Shown here one piece after another: positions 14,682 through 21,607 of a DNA stretch of 27,006 nucleotides. Each line of letters begins with the position of its first letter. The first letter of the stretch is position 1. Origin of the DNA: JAVWGW01 sp036651575 (GTDB lineage: Bacteria; Actinomycetota; Coriobacteriia; Coriobacteriales; Eggerthellaceae); the NCBI GenBank assembly GCA_036651575.1, contig JAVVXN010000015.1:1-27006 (forward strand). The letters run 5' to 3'. The position numbers and the translations under genes are program-made. The notes under the pieces were generated by a model that had not been told where the DNA came from, did no database searches, and was given only the letters and a program-made list of their open reading frames with translations.

Positions 14682-17099
14682 ATGACAACCAGGGTAGCGC
14701 TCGTCGGTAATCCCAATTGCGGGAAGACAACGCTCTTCAACGCTTTGACCGGATCAAATCAATACGTCGGCAACTGGCCGGGCGTTACGGTGGAGAAAAA
14801 AGAGGGAAGGCTAAAAGAGAATAAAGCGGTAAGCATCGTTGATTTGCCGGGCATCTATTCTCTTTCGCCCTATACCCTCGAAGAAGTGGTTGCGCGCACC
14901 TATCTTATTGACGAAAAACCTGACGCGATTCTCAATATCGTTGACGGAACCAATCTCGAACGCAACCTTTACCTCACCACGCAAGTGCTTGAGCTGGGCA
15001 TTCCGGTAGTGCTTGCCGTCAACATGATGGATGTCGTGAACAGGCGCAAAGATACTATTTCGACAGAAGAGCTTTCGGCGCAGTTGGGCATTCCCGTGGT
15101 GGAGGTTTCGGCCTTGAAGGGTACCGGAATCGATCAGGTCAGCAAACAGATTATTGCGCTTGCTCAGCGTCCTGTCGCCGTTGAGCATCCCGCAGTTTTT
15201 GACGATGACATTGAGCGGGTACTCCAGATGATTGAAGCAAGCCTGCCCGATTCGGCGCCGGCAACCATGAAGCGATTTTTTGCCGTGAAACTTTTCGAGC
15301 GCGATGAAAAGATTATCGGTCGTTGCGGTTTGTCGGCATCGGTTGAGGCGGCGATTGTTGCTGTTGAAGAAGCGCACGACGATGATGCTGAAAGCGTCAT
15401 CACGAATGGGCGATATTCCTATATCACGAGCATCATTGACGGCTGTAGAAGTCGAGCCGCCACAGACGGCGCAACCTCTTCGGATGTAATCGATCGCGTG
15501 GTGACGAATCGCTGGCTTGCGTTGCCGATTTTTGCGATGGTCATGTTTTTGGTTTATTTTATCTCGGTGACCACGGTGGGTACGTGGGCGACGGACTGGG
15601 CCAACGAAGGCGTGTTCGGCGAGGGATGGTTTCTGGGTGCCGGCCAAAATGAATATGGGATAGTCCTCGACGAGTACGAGACGGCGCAAGCCGATATCGA
15701 GGCCTACGAAACCGCCGCCGAGCAAGCCGGGCTCGATCCGGCATCGCCTACCTTTATCGGCGAGGCGAGGACGGGCAAGGTGATAGCAAGCTATGAAAGC
15801 TACGATGAAGAAGCGGGGGTTGCTACCCTTGTTTCGGTGGATGCGGCAACTTATGTCGCCGATCTTGCTGTGGAAGAACCCGATCCGAACACCTATGGCT
15901 TTTGGATTCCCGGTGTACCGGTGGTGCTTGCGTCCGGCCTGGCTGCCATCGGGTGTGCCGATTGGCTGCAAGCCCTCATCCTTGATGGCATCGTTGCTGG
16001 CGTGGGAGCGGTGCTCGGTTTCGTACCCCAGCTGCTCGTGCTGTTTTTGCTCTTGGCTTTTTTGGAATCGTGCGGATACATGTCGCGCATCGCCTTTATT
16101 CTCGACCGTATCTTCCGTCGCTTCGGCCTGTCGGGTAAAAGCTTCGTGCCGATTCTCATTGGGACGGGGTGTGGCGTGCCGGGCATTATGGCCTCACGCA
16201 CGATTGAAAACCAAAATGACCGCCGCATGACGGTCATGACCACCACATTCATTCCCTGTTCCGCTAAGTTGCCCATTATCGCGCTGTTTGCTGGTGCCGT
16301 ATTCGGTGGAGTGTGGTGGGTGGCTCCCAGTGCGTATTTCCTGGGAATTGCCGCCATCTTATGTTCGGGCGTCATTTTGAAGAAAACGAAGGCTTTCGCG
16401 GGTGATCCGGCACCTTTTGTGATGGAACTGCCCGCCTATCATCTGCCTACGCTCCAGGCGTTGTTCCGCAGCATGGGGGAGCGTGTGTGGTCGTTCGTTA
16501 AAAAAGCCGCTACGATCATCTTGCTGGCGACTGTGGTCATCTGGTTCATATCGGGCTATGGGTTTGTCGATGGCGCTCTTGGTGCGGTCGCCGACCAAAA
16601 CGACAGCATACTTGCCGTGCTCGGTGGTGCTATTGCGTGGGTGTTTTCCCCGCTGGGTTGGGGAGACTGGCAGGCTGCCAGCGCCACGGTCACCGGCCTG
16701 ATCGCCAAGGAAAACGTTGTAGGTACTATGGGAGTTCTCTACGGAGGCGACGGGGGTTGGTATGCCAACGTGCAGGCTGCCTACACCCCGCTTGTCGCGT
16801 ATTCCTTCCTTGCGTTTAACCTGCTGTGCGCTCCGTGTTTTGCCGCGATGGGCGCTATCCGGCGCGAAATGAATAGTCCTGCATGGTTTTGGGGTGCGAT
16901 CGGCTATCAATGCGGGCTGGCCTATGTCGTGGCACTGTGGATTTACCAAATCGGCGGTCTGGTTGCGGGAGCGGTTCCCTTCGGCCCGGCCACGGTGATC
17001 GCCCTGGCACTTGCCGTCACCTTTTTGTTCCTGCTGGTGCGGCCGGTGCGCACGCTGCCAGCTGTGGCGCCCTTGGTGCGCGCCGTGGACGTACAATAG
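14682..17099 (+). CDS. feoB: Ferrous iron transporter FeoB
   Basis: This 805-aa membrane GTPase imports Fe2+. The N-terminal G domain has G1 GNPNCGKTT (9-17), G3 DLPG (54-57) and G4 NMMD (114-117), followed by the helical GDI-like region. The membrane part starts near residue 278. The conserved Cys motif GTGCGVPG lies at 494-501, next to MASRTIEN. Between the first membrane helix and the IPGVPV segment there is an acidic, Tyr-rich insertion of about 90 residues (314-406), making the protein longer than many FeoBs. ATG 14682 has AGGAG (14669-14673) 8 nt upstream. An operator and terminator precede it, and a Cys-rich partner follows after 23 nt. Confidence 0.96.
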   Translation: MTTRVALVGNPNCGKTTLFNALTGSNQYVGNWPGVTVEKKEGRLKENKAVSIVDLPGIYSLSPYTLEEVVARTYLIDEKPDAILNIVDGTNLERNLYLTTQVLELGIPVVLAVNMMDVVNRRKDTISTEELSAQLGIPVVEVSALKGTGIDQVSKQIIALAQRPVAVEHPAVFDDDIERVLQMIEASLPDSAPATMKRFFAVKLFERDEKIIGRCGLSASVEAAIVAVEEAHDDDAESVITNGRYSYITSIIDGCRSRAATDGATSSDVIDRVVTNRWLALPIFAMVMFLVYFISVTTVGTWATDWANEGVFGEGWFLGAGQNEYGIVLDEYETAQADIEAYETAAEQAGLDPASPTFIGEARTGKVIASYESYDEEAGVATLVSVDAATYVADLAVEEPDPNTYGFWIPGVPVVLASGLAAIGCADWLQALILDGIVAGVGAVLGFVPQLLVLFLLLAFLESCGYMSRIAFILDRIFRRFGLSGKSFVPILIGTGCGVPGIMASRTIENQNDRRMTVMTTTFIPCSAKLPIIALFAGAVFGGVWWVAPSAYFLGIAAILCSGVILKKTKAFAGDPAPFVMELPAYHLPTLQALFRSMGERVWSFVKKAATIILLATVVIWFISGYGFVDGALGAVADQNDSILAVLGGAIAWVFSPLGWGDWQAASATVTGLIAKENVVGTMGVLYGGDGGWYANVQAAYTPLVAYSFLAFNLLCAPCFAAMGAIRREMNSPAWFWGAIGYQCGLAYVVALWIYQIGGLVAGAVPFGPATVIALALAVTFLFLLVRPVRTLPAVAPLVRAVDVQ

Positions 17100-17122
17100 A
17101 ACCTGAAAAGAAAGGAGTGCCC

Positions 17123-17311
17123 ATGGGAACTCTTATTGTAGGAAGTATACTGCTGGTTATCGTGGTGGCGATTGTTGCCTACATGGTACGCCTGCGTCGC
17201 GCGGGAAAACACATTGGCTGCGCGGGTTGTTCTGCAAAAAATGGCTGCGCGGGGTGCAGCGCCGTCGATAAAATGATTGCCGATGCGGAAGATTCAGTAA
17301 AGGAAAAGTAA
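17123..17311 (+). CDS. FeoB-associated Cys-rich membrane protein
   Basis: This 62-aa protein has one N-terminal membrane helix (about 2-22), a basic stop-transfer RLRRAGKH, and two CxGC knuckles in GCAGCSAKNGCAGCS. It fits the FeoB-associated Cys-rich membrane protein family (PF12669), found after feoB in many anaerobes and possibly a metal-handling partner. AAAGGAG precedes ATG 17123. It lies 23 nt after feoB and closes the operon. Confidence 0.85.
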   Translation: MGTLIVGSILLVIVVAIVAYMVRLRRAGKHIGCAGCSAKNGCAGCSAVDKMIADAEDSVKEK

Positions 17312-17340
17312 CCCCTTTTCTCCTGATAATCTAAGATATA

Positions 17341-17383
17341 TCTATAAACTCTCTCTGCCGATGCGGCGGAGAGAGTTTATAGA
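17341..17383 (+). terminator. Long hairpin between convergent feo operon and dtxR gene
   Basis: Two 20-nt arms (17341-17360 and 17364-17383) pair completely around ATG; the only imperfect pair is U.G on the + strand and A.C on the - strand. The right arm covers the last codons and stop of the dtxR-type gene. No clear U-run follows on either strand, so it is an atypical terminator, more likely for the feo transcript. Confidence 0.55.
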
Positions 17384-17757
17384 TTCAGGTTCTTGATATA
17401 CGTGCTCCACTTCTTGAAAGAATCATCGCTGATAGCATGCTCCATCTGGCAAGCTTCCATATCGGCGGTTTCATCGTCGATTCCTAAAGCTTGTGTCATG
17501 AAGGTGAATAGCAGATGGTGGCGATCGAGAATTTGATTTCCGTAGGCAAGTCCATCGGCGGTGAGCGTGATGTCGCCATAATAGGGTTGATCGACAAGAC
17601 CCTTTTCCTTCAGTGAGGAAATGGCTTTGTTGACAGAGGCTTTTGATACCGCCAGTTTGGTGGCGACGTCGACGGAGCGGATGGGTTGCTGCACGGTGCC
17701 GCCCAGCATGACGATTGCCTCAAGGTAGTCTTCGTGGGACATAGACATTTTTTCCAT
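17377..17757 (-). CDS. DtxR/MntR-family metal-dependent repressor
   Basis: This 126-aa protein is the two-domain form: a winged helix (about 5-66, with SKASVNKAISSLKEKGLV) and a metal-binding dimerisation domain (70-126), without the C-terminal SH3 domain. Candidate ligands are D10, E13, H80, C103, E106 and H107. D10 is as in MntR, while C103 takes the place of the DtxR/IdeR cysteine, so the set is mixed. Its position facing the feo operon and the nearby palindromes support an iron role. ATG 17757 follows AAAGGAGG with a 10-nt spacer. A -10-like TACAAT (- strand, 17793-17788) lies before it. Confidence 0.88.
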   Translation of the reverse strand: MEKMSMSHEDYLEAIVMLGGTVQQPIRSVDVATKLAVSKASVNKAISSLKEKGLVDQPYYGDITLTADGLAYGNQILDRHHLLFTFMTQALGIDDETADMEACQMEHAISDDSFKKWSTYIKNLNL

Positions 17758-17787
17758 GGAACAAAATCCTCCTTTACCGTTGCAGCC

Positions 17788-17793
17788 ATTGTA
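17788..17793 (-). promoter_or_regulatory. Candidate -10 of the dtxR-type gene
   Basis: TACAAT on the - strand is placed to start transcription about 24 nt before the gene, just ahead of its ribosome binding site. No good -35 is visible. If real, the gene is transcribed independently of the terminated RNA upstream. Confidence 0.35.
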
Positions 17794-17829
17794 CTACAGC
17801 CAAAACCGCCCTGCTCGCTTGTGTGGGGG

Positions 17830-17866
17830 AAAAGAAAAGCGCGACAGAAGGGGGTCTGCCGCGCTT
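17830..17866 (-). terminator. Strong minus-strand intrinsic terminator
   Basis: On the - strand a continuous 12-bp stem (17866-17855 with 17848-17837, one G.U) encloses CCCCCT and is followed by TTCTTTT. On the + strand the G.U becomes A.C and no T-run follows, so it works only on the - strand. No minus-strand protein gene lies upstream of it. Confidence 0.8.
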
Positions 17867-17963
17867 CCGTGATAAAAGACCGACGAGAGAAGCCTTTCAT
17901 CACCCGGATAAGCAAGAGGTGAATTCTCAACGAGAAGGAGGAAAATCGATGAGAATTATTACA
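17830..17963 (-). ncRNA. Proposed iron-regulated small RNA with anti-SD loop
   Basis: A roughly 134-nt minus-strand RNA is inferred between a promoter at 17998-17970 and the terminator at 17866-17830. Hairpin 1 has AATTCTCA (17957-17950) with TGAGAATT (17929-17922), 8 bp, and a 20-nt loop containing TTTTCCTCCTTCTC. Hairpin 2 has GTGATGAAAG (17903-17894) with CTTTTATCAC (17878-17869), 10 bp with one G.U. Hairpin 3 is the terminator. The loop is complementary to AAGGAGG ribosome binding sites, the layout of many bacterial regulatory RNAs. The promoter overlaps a DtxR-type palindrome. The alternatives are a leader/attenuator of the dtxR gene, or a + strand leader peptide (see findings). Confidence 0.5.
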
Positions 17964-17981
17964 TTTGTTATCCTAGGGTAA
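17949..17981 (+). CDS. Possible 10-codon ORF on the strand opposite the proposed RNA
   Basis: ATG 17949 is preceded by AAGGAGG with a 7-nt spacer and encodes MRIITFVILG before TAA. The ribosome-binding sequence is simply the complement of the anti-SD loop of the proposed small RNA, and the ORF runs into the palindrome at 17967. I find no + strand promoter or terminator for it. It is listed because the signal is formally perfect; the small RNA explains it as well. Confidence 0.15.
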   Translation: MRIITFVILG

Positions 17982-17998
17982 CAACCGAGGTACGTCAA
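17967..17998 (-). promoter_or_regulatory. Minus-strand promoter overlapped by DtxR-type palindrome
   Basis: On the - strand, TTGACG (17998-17993), a 17-nt spacer and TAGGAT (17975-17970) form a plausible promoter. The palindrome GTTATCCTAGGGTAAC (17967-17982, with flanks 17965-17984) covers the whole -10. A bound repressor would block it. The + strand promoter candidate at 18004 lies just to the right. Confidence 0.5.
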
Positions 17999-18003
17999 TC
18001 TTT

Positions 18004-18031
18004 TTGAGAAAAGTTTAACAAGACTTACATT
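18004..18031 (+). promoter_or_regulatory. Candidate promoter of the 18041 ORF and ftsB
   Basis: TTGAGA (18004-18009), a 16-nt spacer and TACATT (18026-18031) would start transcription at about 18038, almost on the GTG at 18041. That would give a leaderless message, agreeing with the missing ribosome binding site. Confidence 0.35.
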
Positions 18032-18040
18032 TTCTCCACA

Positions 18041-18208
18041 GTGAGGTGTAAGGGGTGCAATCTGCCGTCAGATGTTCGGTTTGTGCTCCTTGAGCTTGCC
18101 TCCCATGACAAGCAAGATGGTCGTATGGTATTCTGGGAAAAGCTTGAAGCATTAAACATACTCCGTAAACGACACTCGATGCTGCAAGGGAAGAAAGCTT
18201 CTGATTAA
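18041..18208 (+). CDS. Small hypothetical protein before ftsB-like gene
   Basis: A 55-codon frame from GTG 18041 reads VRCKGCNLPSDVRFVLLEL and then a charged helical part ending LRKRHSMLQGKKASD. Composition and predicted helicity look protein-like, and a CxxC stands at the N-terminus. No family is recognised. No ribosome binding site precedes GTG, but a promoter candidate ends 10 nt before it, so it could be leaderless. Its stop overlaps the proposed start of the FtsB-like gene by 8 nt, suggesting coupling. It could also be a chance frame in a leader region. Confidence 0.35.
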   Translation: MRCKGCNLPSDVRFVLLELASHDKQDGRMVFWEKLEALNILRKRHSMLQGKKASD

Positions 18209-19160
18209 TCAAACCAACATCCTTCCATTCGGTGAAGCCGCAAAACGCGAGCACGTGCGTCCCGCTTTGGCTGAATCTCAAAAGCCCCCGCGTCCTTCGG
18301 TTAAAAAGAAGGAGCAATCGGGTGCTTCTCAAAAACCAGTCTCACCCAAAGTTGCGCCGAGAACGGGGCAGCCGAAAAAAGATTCTTCTCAGCGAGGAAC
18401 CGCAGCGCCGACAAAGCTGCCTGCGCGGCAATCAGCGGCAGAAAAAAAACGAACGACCTCAAAAAGGGTGTCTGCTCAGCCGGCTCATGCGGCAAAACGC
18501 ACCGAGAGATCCTCTGCGTCCGAAGAAAAGTCCTCGCGTCTTTCTCATCTGAAACGAAACGCGCGCAAAGCACGTGCCGACAAGGCGTTCGATGCTCGTT
18601 ACGCCGAATCGACTCGACCTTCTTCGGGTGCGGAAACGACGCGTGCCGCGCTTTATAAAGGGCAGATGGGGGCAAGCCACAAGCGGAGTGCCCGCTTGCA
18701 GGAAAGAGAAAAAACCGGCTCGAAAACAAAGCTATCGGTATCCTTTTTCCGTCGTGATTGGATGCAATCGCCAAAATTTATCGGTGTTGCGACCGTTATC
18801 GTTTGCTTTGTGATTTCTTGCGCGTTTCTCTATCCTGCAGCGAAGGATTATTATGTCGCCATCCGCGAACAAGCTCAGGTCCAAGCGGAATATCAGGCGC
18901 TCGAGCAGCGCAATGCGGCTATTCAGTCCGAAGTTGATAAGCTTTCAACGGGTGAGGGTATCGAAGATAAGGCTCGAGAAGAGTTTGGATGGGTCAAGTC
19001 TGGAGATAACTCGGTGAGCGTATACGGGCTTGAGGGAGTCGATCGATCGAGTGTGAATGCAAACGTGCTTGAAGATAGCATTCCTGCTCCGACCACCTGG
19101 TACTCCCCGATTTTAGATGCACTTTTCGGTGTTGACACTTCCTCCGGTTCAGAAAGTTAG
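18201..19160 (+). CDS. FtsB/DivIC-like septum formation initiator with long basic N-terminus
   Basis: This is a bitopic cell-division protein. The C-terminal third has a membrane helix (FIGVATVIVCFVISCAFLYP), a coiled coil (EYQALEQRNAAIQSEVDKL), and AREEFGWVKSGDNSV, the typical end of FtsB/DivIC. The cytoplasmic N-terminal part of about 190 residues is Lys/Arg/Ser-rich, of low complexity and probably disordered. The first standard start is GTG 18255, which has no ribosome binding site. Upstream in frame the sequence LINQTNILPFGEAAKREHV looks coding, and AAGGGAAG (18186-18193) stands 7 nt before a CTG at 18201. I therefore extend the gene to 18201 (319 aa), with uncertainty. The phosphatase gene follows after 3 nt. 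Confidence 0.75.
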   Translation: MINQTNILPFGEAAKREHVRPALAESQKPPRPSVKKKEQSGASQKPVSPKVAPRTGQPKKDSSQRGTAAPTKLPARQSAAEKKRTTSKRVSAQPAHAAKRTERSSASEEKSSRLSHLKRNARKARADKAFDARYAESTRPSSGAETTRAALYKGQMGASHKRSARLQEREKTGSKTKLSVSFFRRDWMQSPKFIGVATVIVCFVISCAFLYPAAKDYYVAIREQAQVQAEYQALEQRNAAIQSEVDKLSTGEGIEDKAREEFGWVKSGDNSVSVYGLEGVDRSSVNANVLEDSIPAPTTWYSPILDALFGVDTSSGSES

Positions 19161-19163
19161 CGC

Positions 19164-20147
19164 ATGACTTCTTCGCTTGATTTCACTTCGAAAAGTTCAC
19201 GGTCTGCGGTAAGCCGTCGTTTTGCGGCTATCGATATCGGTACGGTGACCTGTCGAATGCTTATTGCTGATGTGGATGAGTTTGGGCTCCACGAATTGCG
19301 TCGCGAATACGCGATTACCGACTTGGGCGAAGGCGTTGCAGCGAGCGCTACGCTGCTTCCCGCGGCGATGGCGCGTGTTGACGTCCAGATGGCGCGCTTC
19401 ATGGCTGTTGTTGCGGAATTCACTACGATCGATCACCCTTTGGTTACCGTGATTGCCCTTGCGACATCAGCCGCGCGCGATGCGAGCAACGCCGATGAAT
19501 TCGTGAAGCTTTTGGCGGCGCGCAACATCGCCTTGACGGTTATTCCAGGTGAGCGTGAAGCGGCACTTTCTTTCCGAGGGGCTTCATGTGATTTTGCGGG
19601 AGAGGACTTGCTGGTTGTTGATATCGGTGGCGGGTCGACTGAAATAATCGCCGGTACGGCTGGGTGTGATCCGCTTTTTAAGCATTCATTCAATGTGGGG
19701 TGCCGCAGGGTTACTGAGCAGTTTTTAGCAAGTGATCCTCCGACCGCTTCCGAGCTCAAGCGTGCTCGTTGTTGGATCGAGCGTGAAATGCGGGCCGTGT
19801 TTTCCGCCGTGGATGCGCTTCGGTTTGAGCCGGCTCGTCTGGTTGCGGTTGCGGGCACGGCAACCAGTGTTGTGGCGATTGATTGCGCCATGCGCCACTA
19901 CGATTCGGCTCGGGTGCACCAACGCGTTGTTGCTCGCGCAACGCTCGATCGCATTGCGGACGATTTGGCGTCGATGTGTCTTAGTCGGCGTCGCCAGGTC
20001 GTTGGTCTTGATCCTGGTCGTGCGGCGGTTATGGTGGCGGGATTGCTTATCTTACAGGTTGTACTTGATTTTACGGGGCAGGATGCTTTTACGGTGAGCG
20101 AGTCGGATATTTTGCAGGGAATCATTCTCGATACTGCGCATGCGTAG
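19164..20147 (+). CDS. Ppx/GppA-family exopolyphosphatase/guanosine pentaphosphatase
   Basis: This 327-aa protein of the ASKHA fold hydrolyses polyphosphate or pppGpp. Family motifs are AAIDIGTVTCRMLIADV (about 21-37, phosphate-1 loop), ALATSAARDASNADEF, VIPGEREAALSF (with the catalytic-type Glu), LLVVDIGGGSTEII (phosphate-2) and AVAGTATSVVAID. It is the short single-module type usual in actinobacteria, without the C-terminal HD-like domain of E. coli Ppx. It starts 3 nt after the FtsB-like gene and is likely co-transcribed. The substrate cannot be decided from sequence. Confidence 0.88.
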   Translation: MTSSLDFTSKSSRSAVSRRFAAIDIGTVTCRMLIADVDEFGLHELRREYAITDLGEGVAASATLLPAAMARVDVQMARFMAVVAEFTTIDHPLVTVIALATSAARDASNADEFVKLLAARNIALTVIPGEREAALSFRGASCDFAGEDLLVVDIGGGSTEIIAGTAGCDPLFKHSFNVGCRRVTEQFLASDPPTASELKRARCWIEREMRAVFSAVDALRFEPARLVAVAGTATSVVAIDCAMRHYDSARVHQRVVARATLDRIADDLASMCLSRRRQVVGLDPGRAAVMVAGLLILQVVLDFTGQDAFTVSESDILQGIILDTAHA

Positions 20148-20251
20148 AACTTTGGTGAAGCATGCTGTTCCTCGATGATTCGATGTAAAAAACGAGATAA
20201 GTTTTGTTATCATTGCTCTTGTCCAAATAGTACGTGGGCACGAATTGCTTT

Positions 20252-20336
20252 GGGAGCGTGGCGGAATTGGCATACGCAGCGGATTTAAAATCCGCCGACT
20301 TTGGTCTTGCGGGTTCGAGTCCCGCCGCTCCTACCA
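20252..20336 (+). tRNA. tRNA-Leu (anticodon TAA), CCA encoded
   Basis: The acceptor GGGAGCG (20252-20258) pairs with CGCTCCT (20326-20332, first pair G.U), then discriminator A and CCA 20334-20336. The anticodon arm is GCGGA-TTTAAAA-TCCGC with anticodon TAA. A long variable arm and a T arm GCGGG-TTCGAGT-CCCGC complete a class II tRNA. No U-rich terminator is evident downstream. Confidence 0.95.
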
Positions 20337-20445
20337 GTTTGTAAAAAACAAAAGGGACAGAGCAACCGTAATTCTTTTAAATATTTGATTCATGCGAATT
20401 CCATTCACCGATACGAGATAGTAGAAAAAGGCGAATAGCAGCGAA

Positions 20446-21495
20446 ATGATGACTATTAATGAAATCATCGCGGCGGTCGAGAACCCGCCGTCGAGTTTTG
20501 AAGAATATCTCGATTACTATGCTGATGAAGTTGGTGATTTGGTCAACACCTACATTCCCTCAGGCACCCACTCCGACATGAATCGCTATCTGTATGATCC
20601 GCTCAAAAAATATAGCGAAAATGGAGGAAAGCGCCATCGTCCTCTTATTTGCTTTGCGGCTTGTTTAGCTGTTGGCGGCGATATGATTCAGGCGACTTCG
20701 GCTGCTGCGGCCATCGAGCATTTTCATACGGCGGCGCTCATACACGATGATATTGCCGATGGGGCAGAACTGCGACGCGGCAAACCCTGCATGCATTTAG
20801 AAGAGGGTCTTGGGCTGGCGATCAACGCGGGTGACCTCGCTCTTTCTCTGGTTAATGGTACCGTTGTTGCCGATGCCAATCTCGATGATCATATGAAGGT
20901 GCGCGTTATCACCGAGCTGATCAATATGACCCGTCGCACCATTGAAGGGCAAGCGCTCGATATTGGGTGGGCGCGGGATGGTCGCTACGATATTACTCCA
21001 GAAGATTATCTTGTGATGGCAACACATAAGACAGCCCATTATTCGGGGGCAGTGCCTCTTGCGGTCGGTGCGATTATCGGTGGGGGCGCAGAATCTGAAA
21101 TTGAGGGTTTGCGCAACTACGGACTCGATACCGGACTTGCTTTTCAGATTCAAGATGACCTGCTCAATCTTATTGGCTCGGAAGAGTCGACGCAAAAGGA
21201 TTTCCGTAACGATATCACGGAGGGCAAACGCACCCTCGTCGTGGTTCACGCGTTGCAAAATTCATTGCAGCGTGATCGCCTGATCAAGATTCTTTCTTCG
21301 CGCGAAAAAGATCCCGTGGTGCTTGCGGAAGCTGTTGCGATCATGGAGGCATCGGGAAGCATCGAGTATGCGCGGTCCTATGCGGAAAATTTGACCAGTA
21401 TTGCCAAAAATCGCCTGCTTGATATGGTGCCGCCCTCTATGGCGTGCGGCTTGTTGATTTCAATGGCTGACTGGTTTGTGAATCGCCTGAAGTAA
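20446..21495 (+). CDS. Polyprenyl diphosphate synthase (trans-isoprenyl chain elongation)
   Basis: This 349-aa all-helical prenyltransferase condenses IPP with allylic diphosphates. The first Asp-rich motif LIHDDIAD has D101, D102 and D105 followed by ELRRGKPC. GGKRHRP lies before it and binds IPP. The second Asp-rich region is FQIQDDLLNL (D237, D238), followed by KDFRNDITEGKRTL. Product length (C15, C20 or longer for menaquinone) cannot be read reliably. The start is ATG 20446 or ATG 20449; no strong ribosome binding site is visible. It stands alone between tRNA-Leu and the next promoter. Confidence 0.9.
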   Translation: MMTINEIIAAVENPPSSFEEYLDYYADEVGDLVNTYIPSGTHSDMNRYLYDPLKKYSENGGKRHRPLICFAACLAVGGDMIQATSAAAAIEHFHTAALIHDDIADGAELRRGKPCMHLEEGLGLAINAGDLALSLVNGTVVADANLDDHMKVRVITELINMTRRTIEGQALDIGWARDGRYDITPEDYLVMATHKTAHYSGAVPLAVGAIIGGGAESEIEGLRNYGLDTGLAFQIQDDLLNLIGSEESTQKDFRNDITEGKRTLVVVHALQNSLQRDRLIKILSSREKDPVVLAEAVAIMEASGSIEYARSYAENLTSIAKNRLLDMVPPSMACGLLISMADWFVNRLK

Positions 21496-21607
21496 TCGAT
21501 GGTGAGGGAGTCGTTTTTTTTGTGGGCTCAAAGGCGGATATTTTGAAGAATTGTGAACAAACGAGAAACATTGTCTTTCGCAGCCGTTCTCTTCGGTGCC
21601 CCTGCGC

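Noticed and set aside
14811..15971. 386-codon open frame on the - strand opposite feoB
   Set aside because: It has Arg/His-rich composition typical of an antisense shadow, no ribosome binding site and no family resemblance.
16883..17122. Upstream in-frame extension of the Cys-rich FeoB partner
   Set aside because: It overlaps the feoB 3' end in another frame. AAAGGAG and ATG 17123 with an immediate membrane helix give the natural start.
17317..17341. ATAATCTAAGATATA as a fourth operator
   Set aside because: Only the left half resembles the feoB site, the right TAAC is missing, and it lies after the operon at a convergent junction.
20161..20251. GATAAGTTTTGTTATC palindrome before tRNA-Leu as a further metal-repressor site
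   Set aside because: It does not match GTTA-N8-TAAC and precedes a tRNA gene; no promoter alignment supports it.
21496..21540. T8 run after the polyprenyl synthase gene as terminator
   Set aside because: No stable stem precedes the T run.
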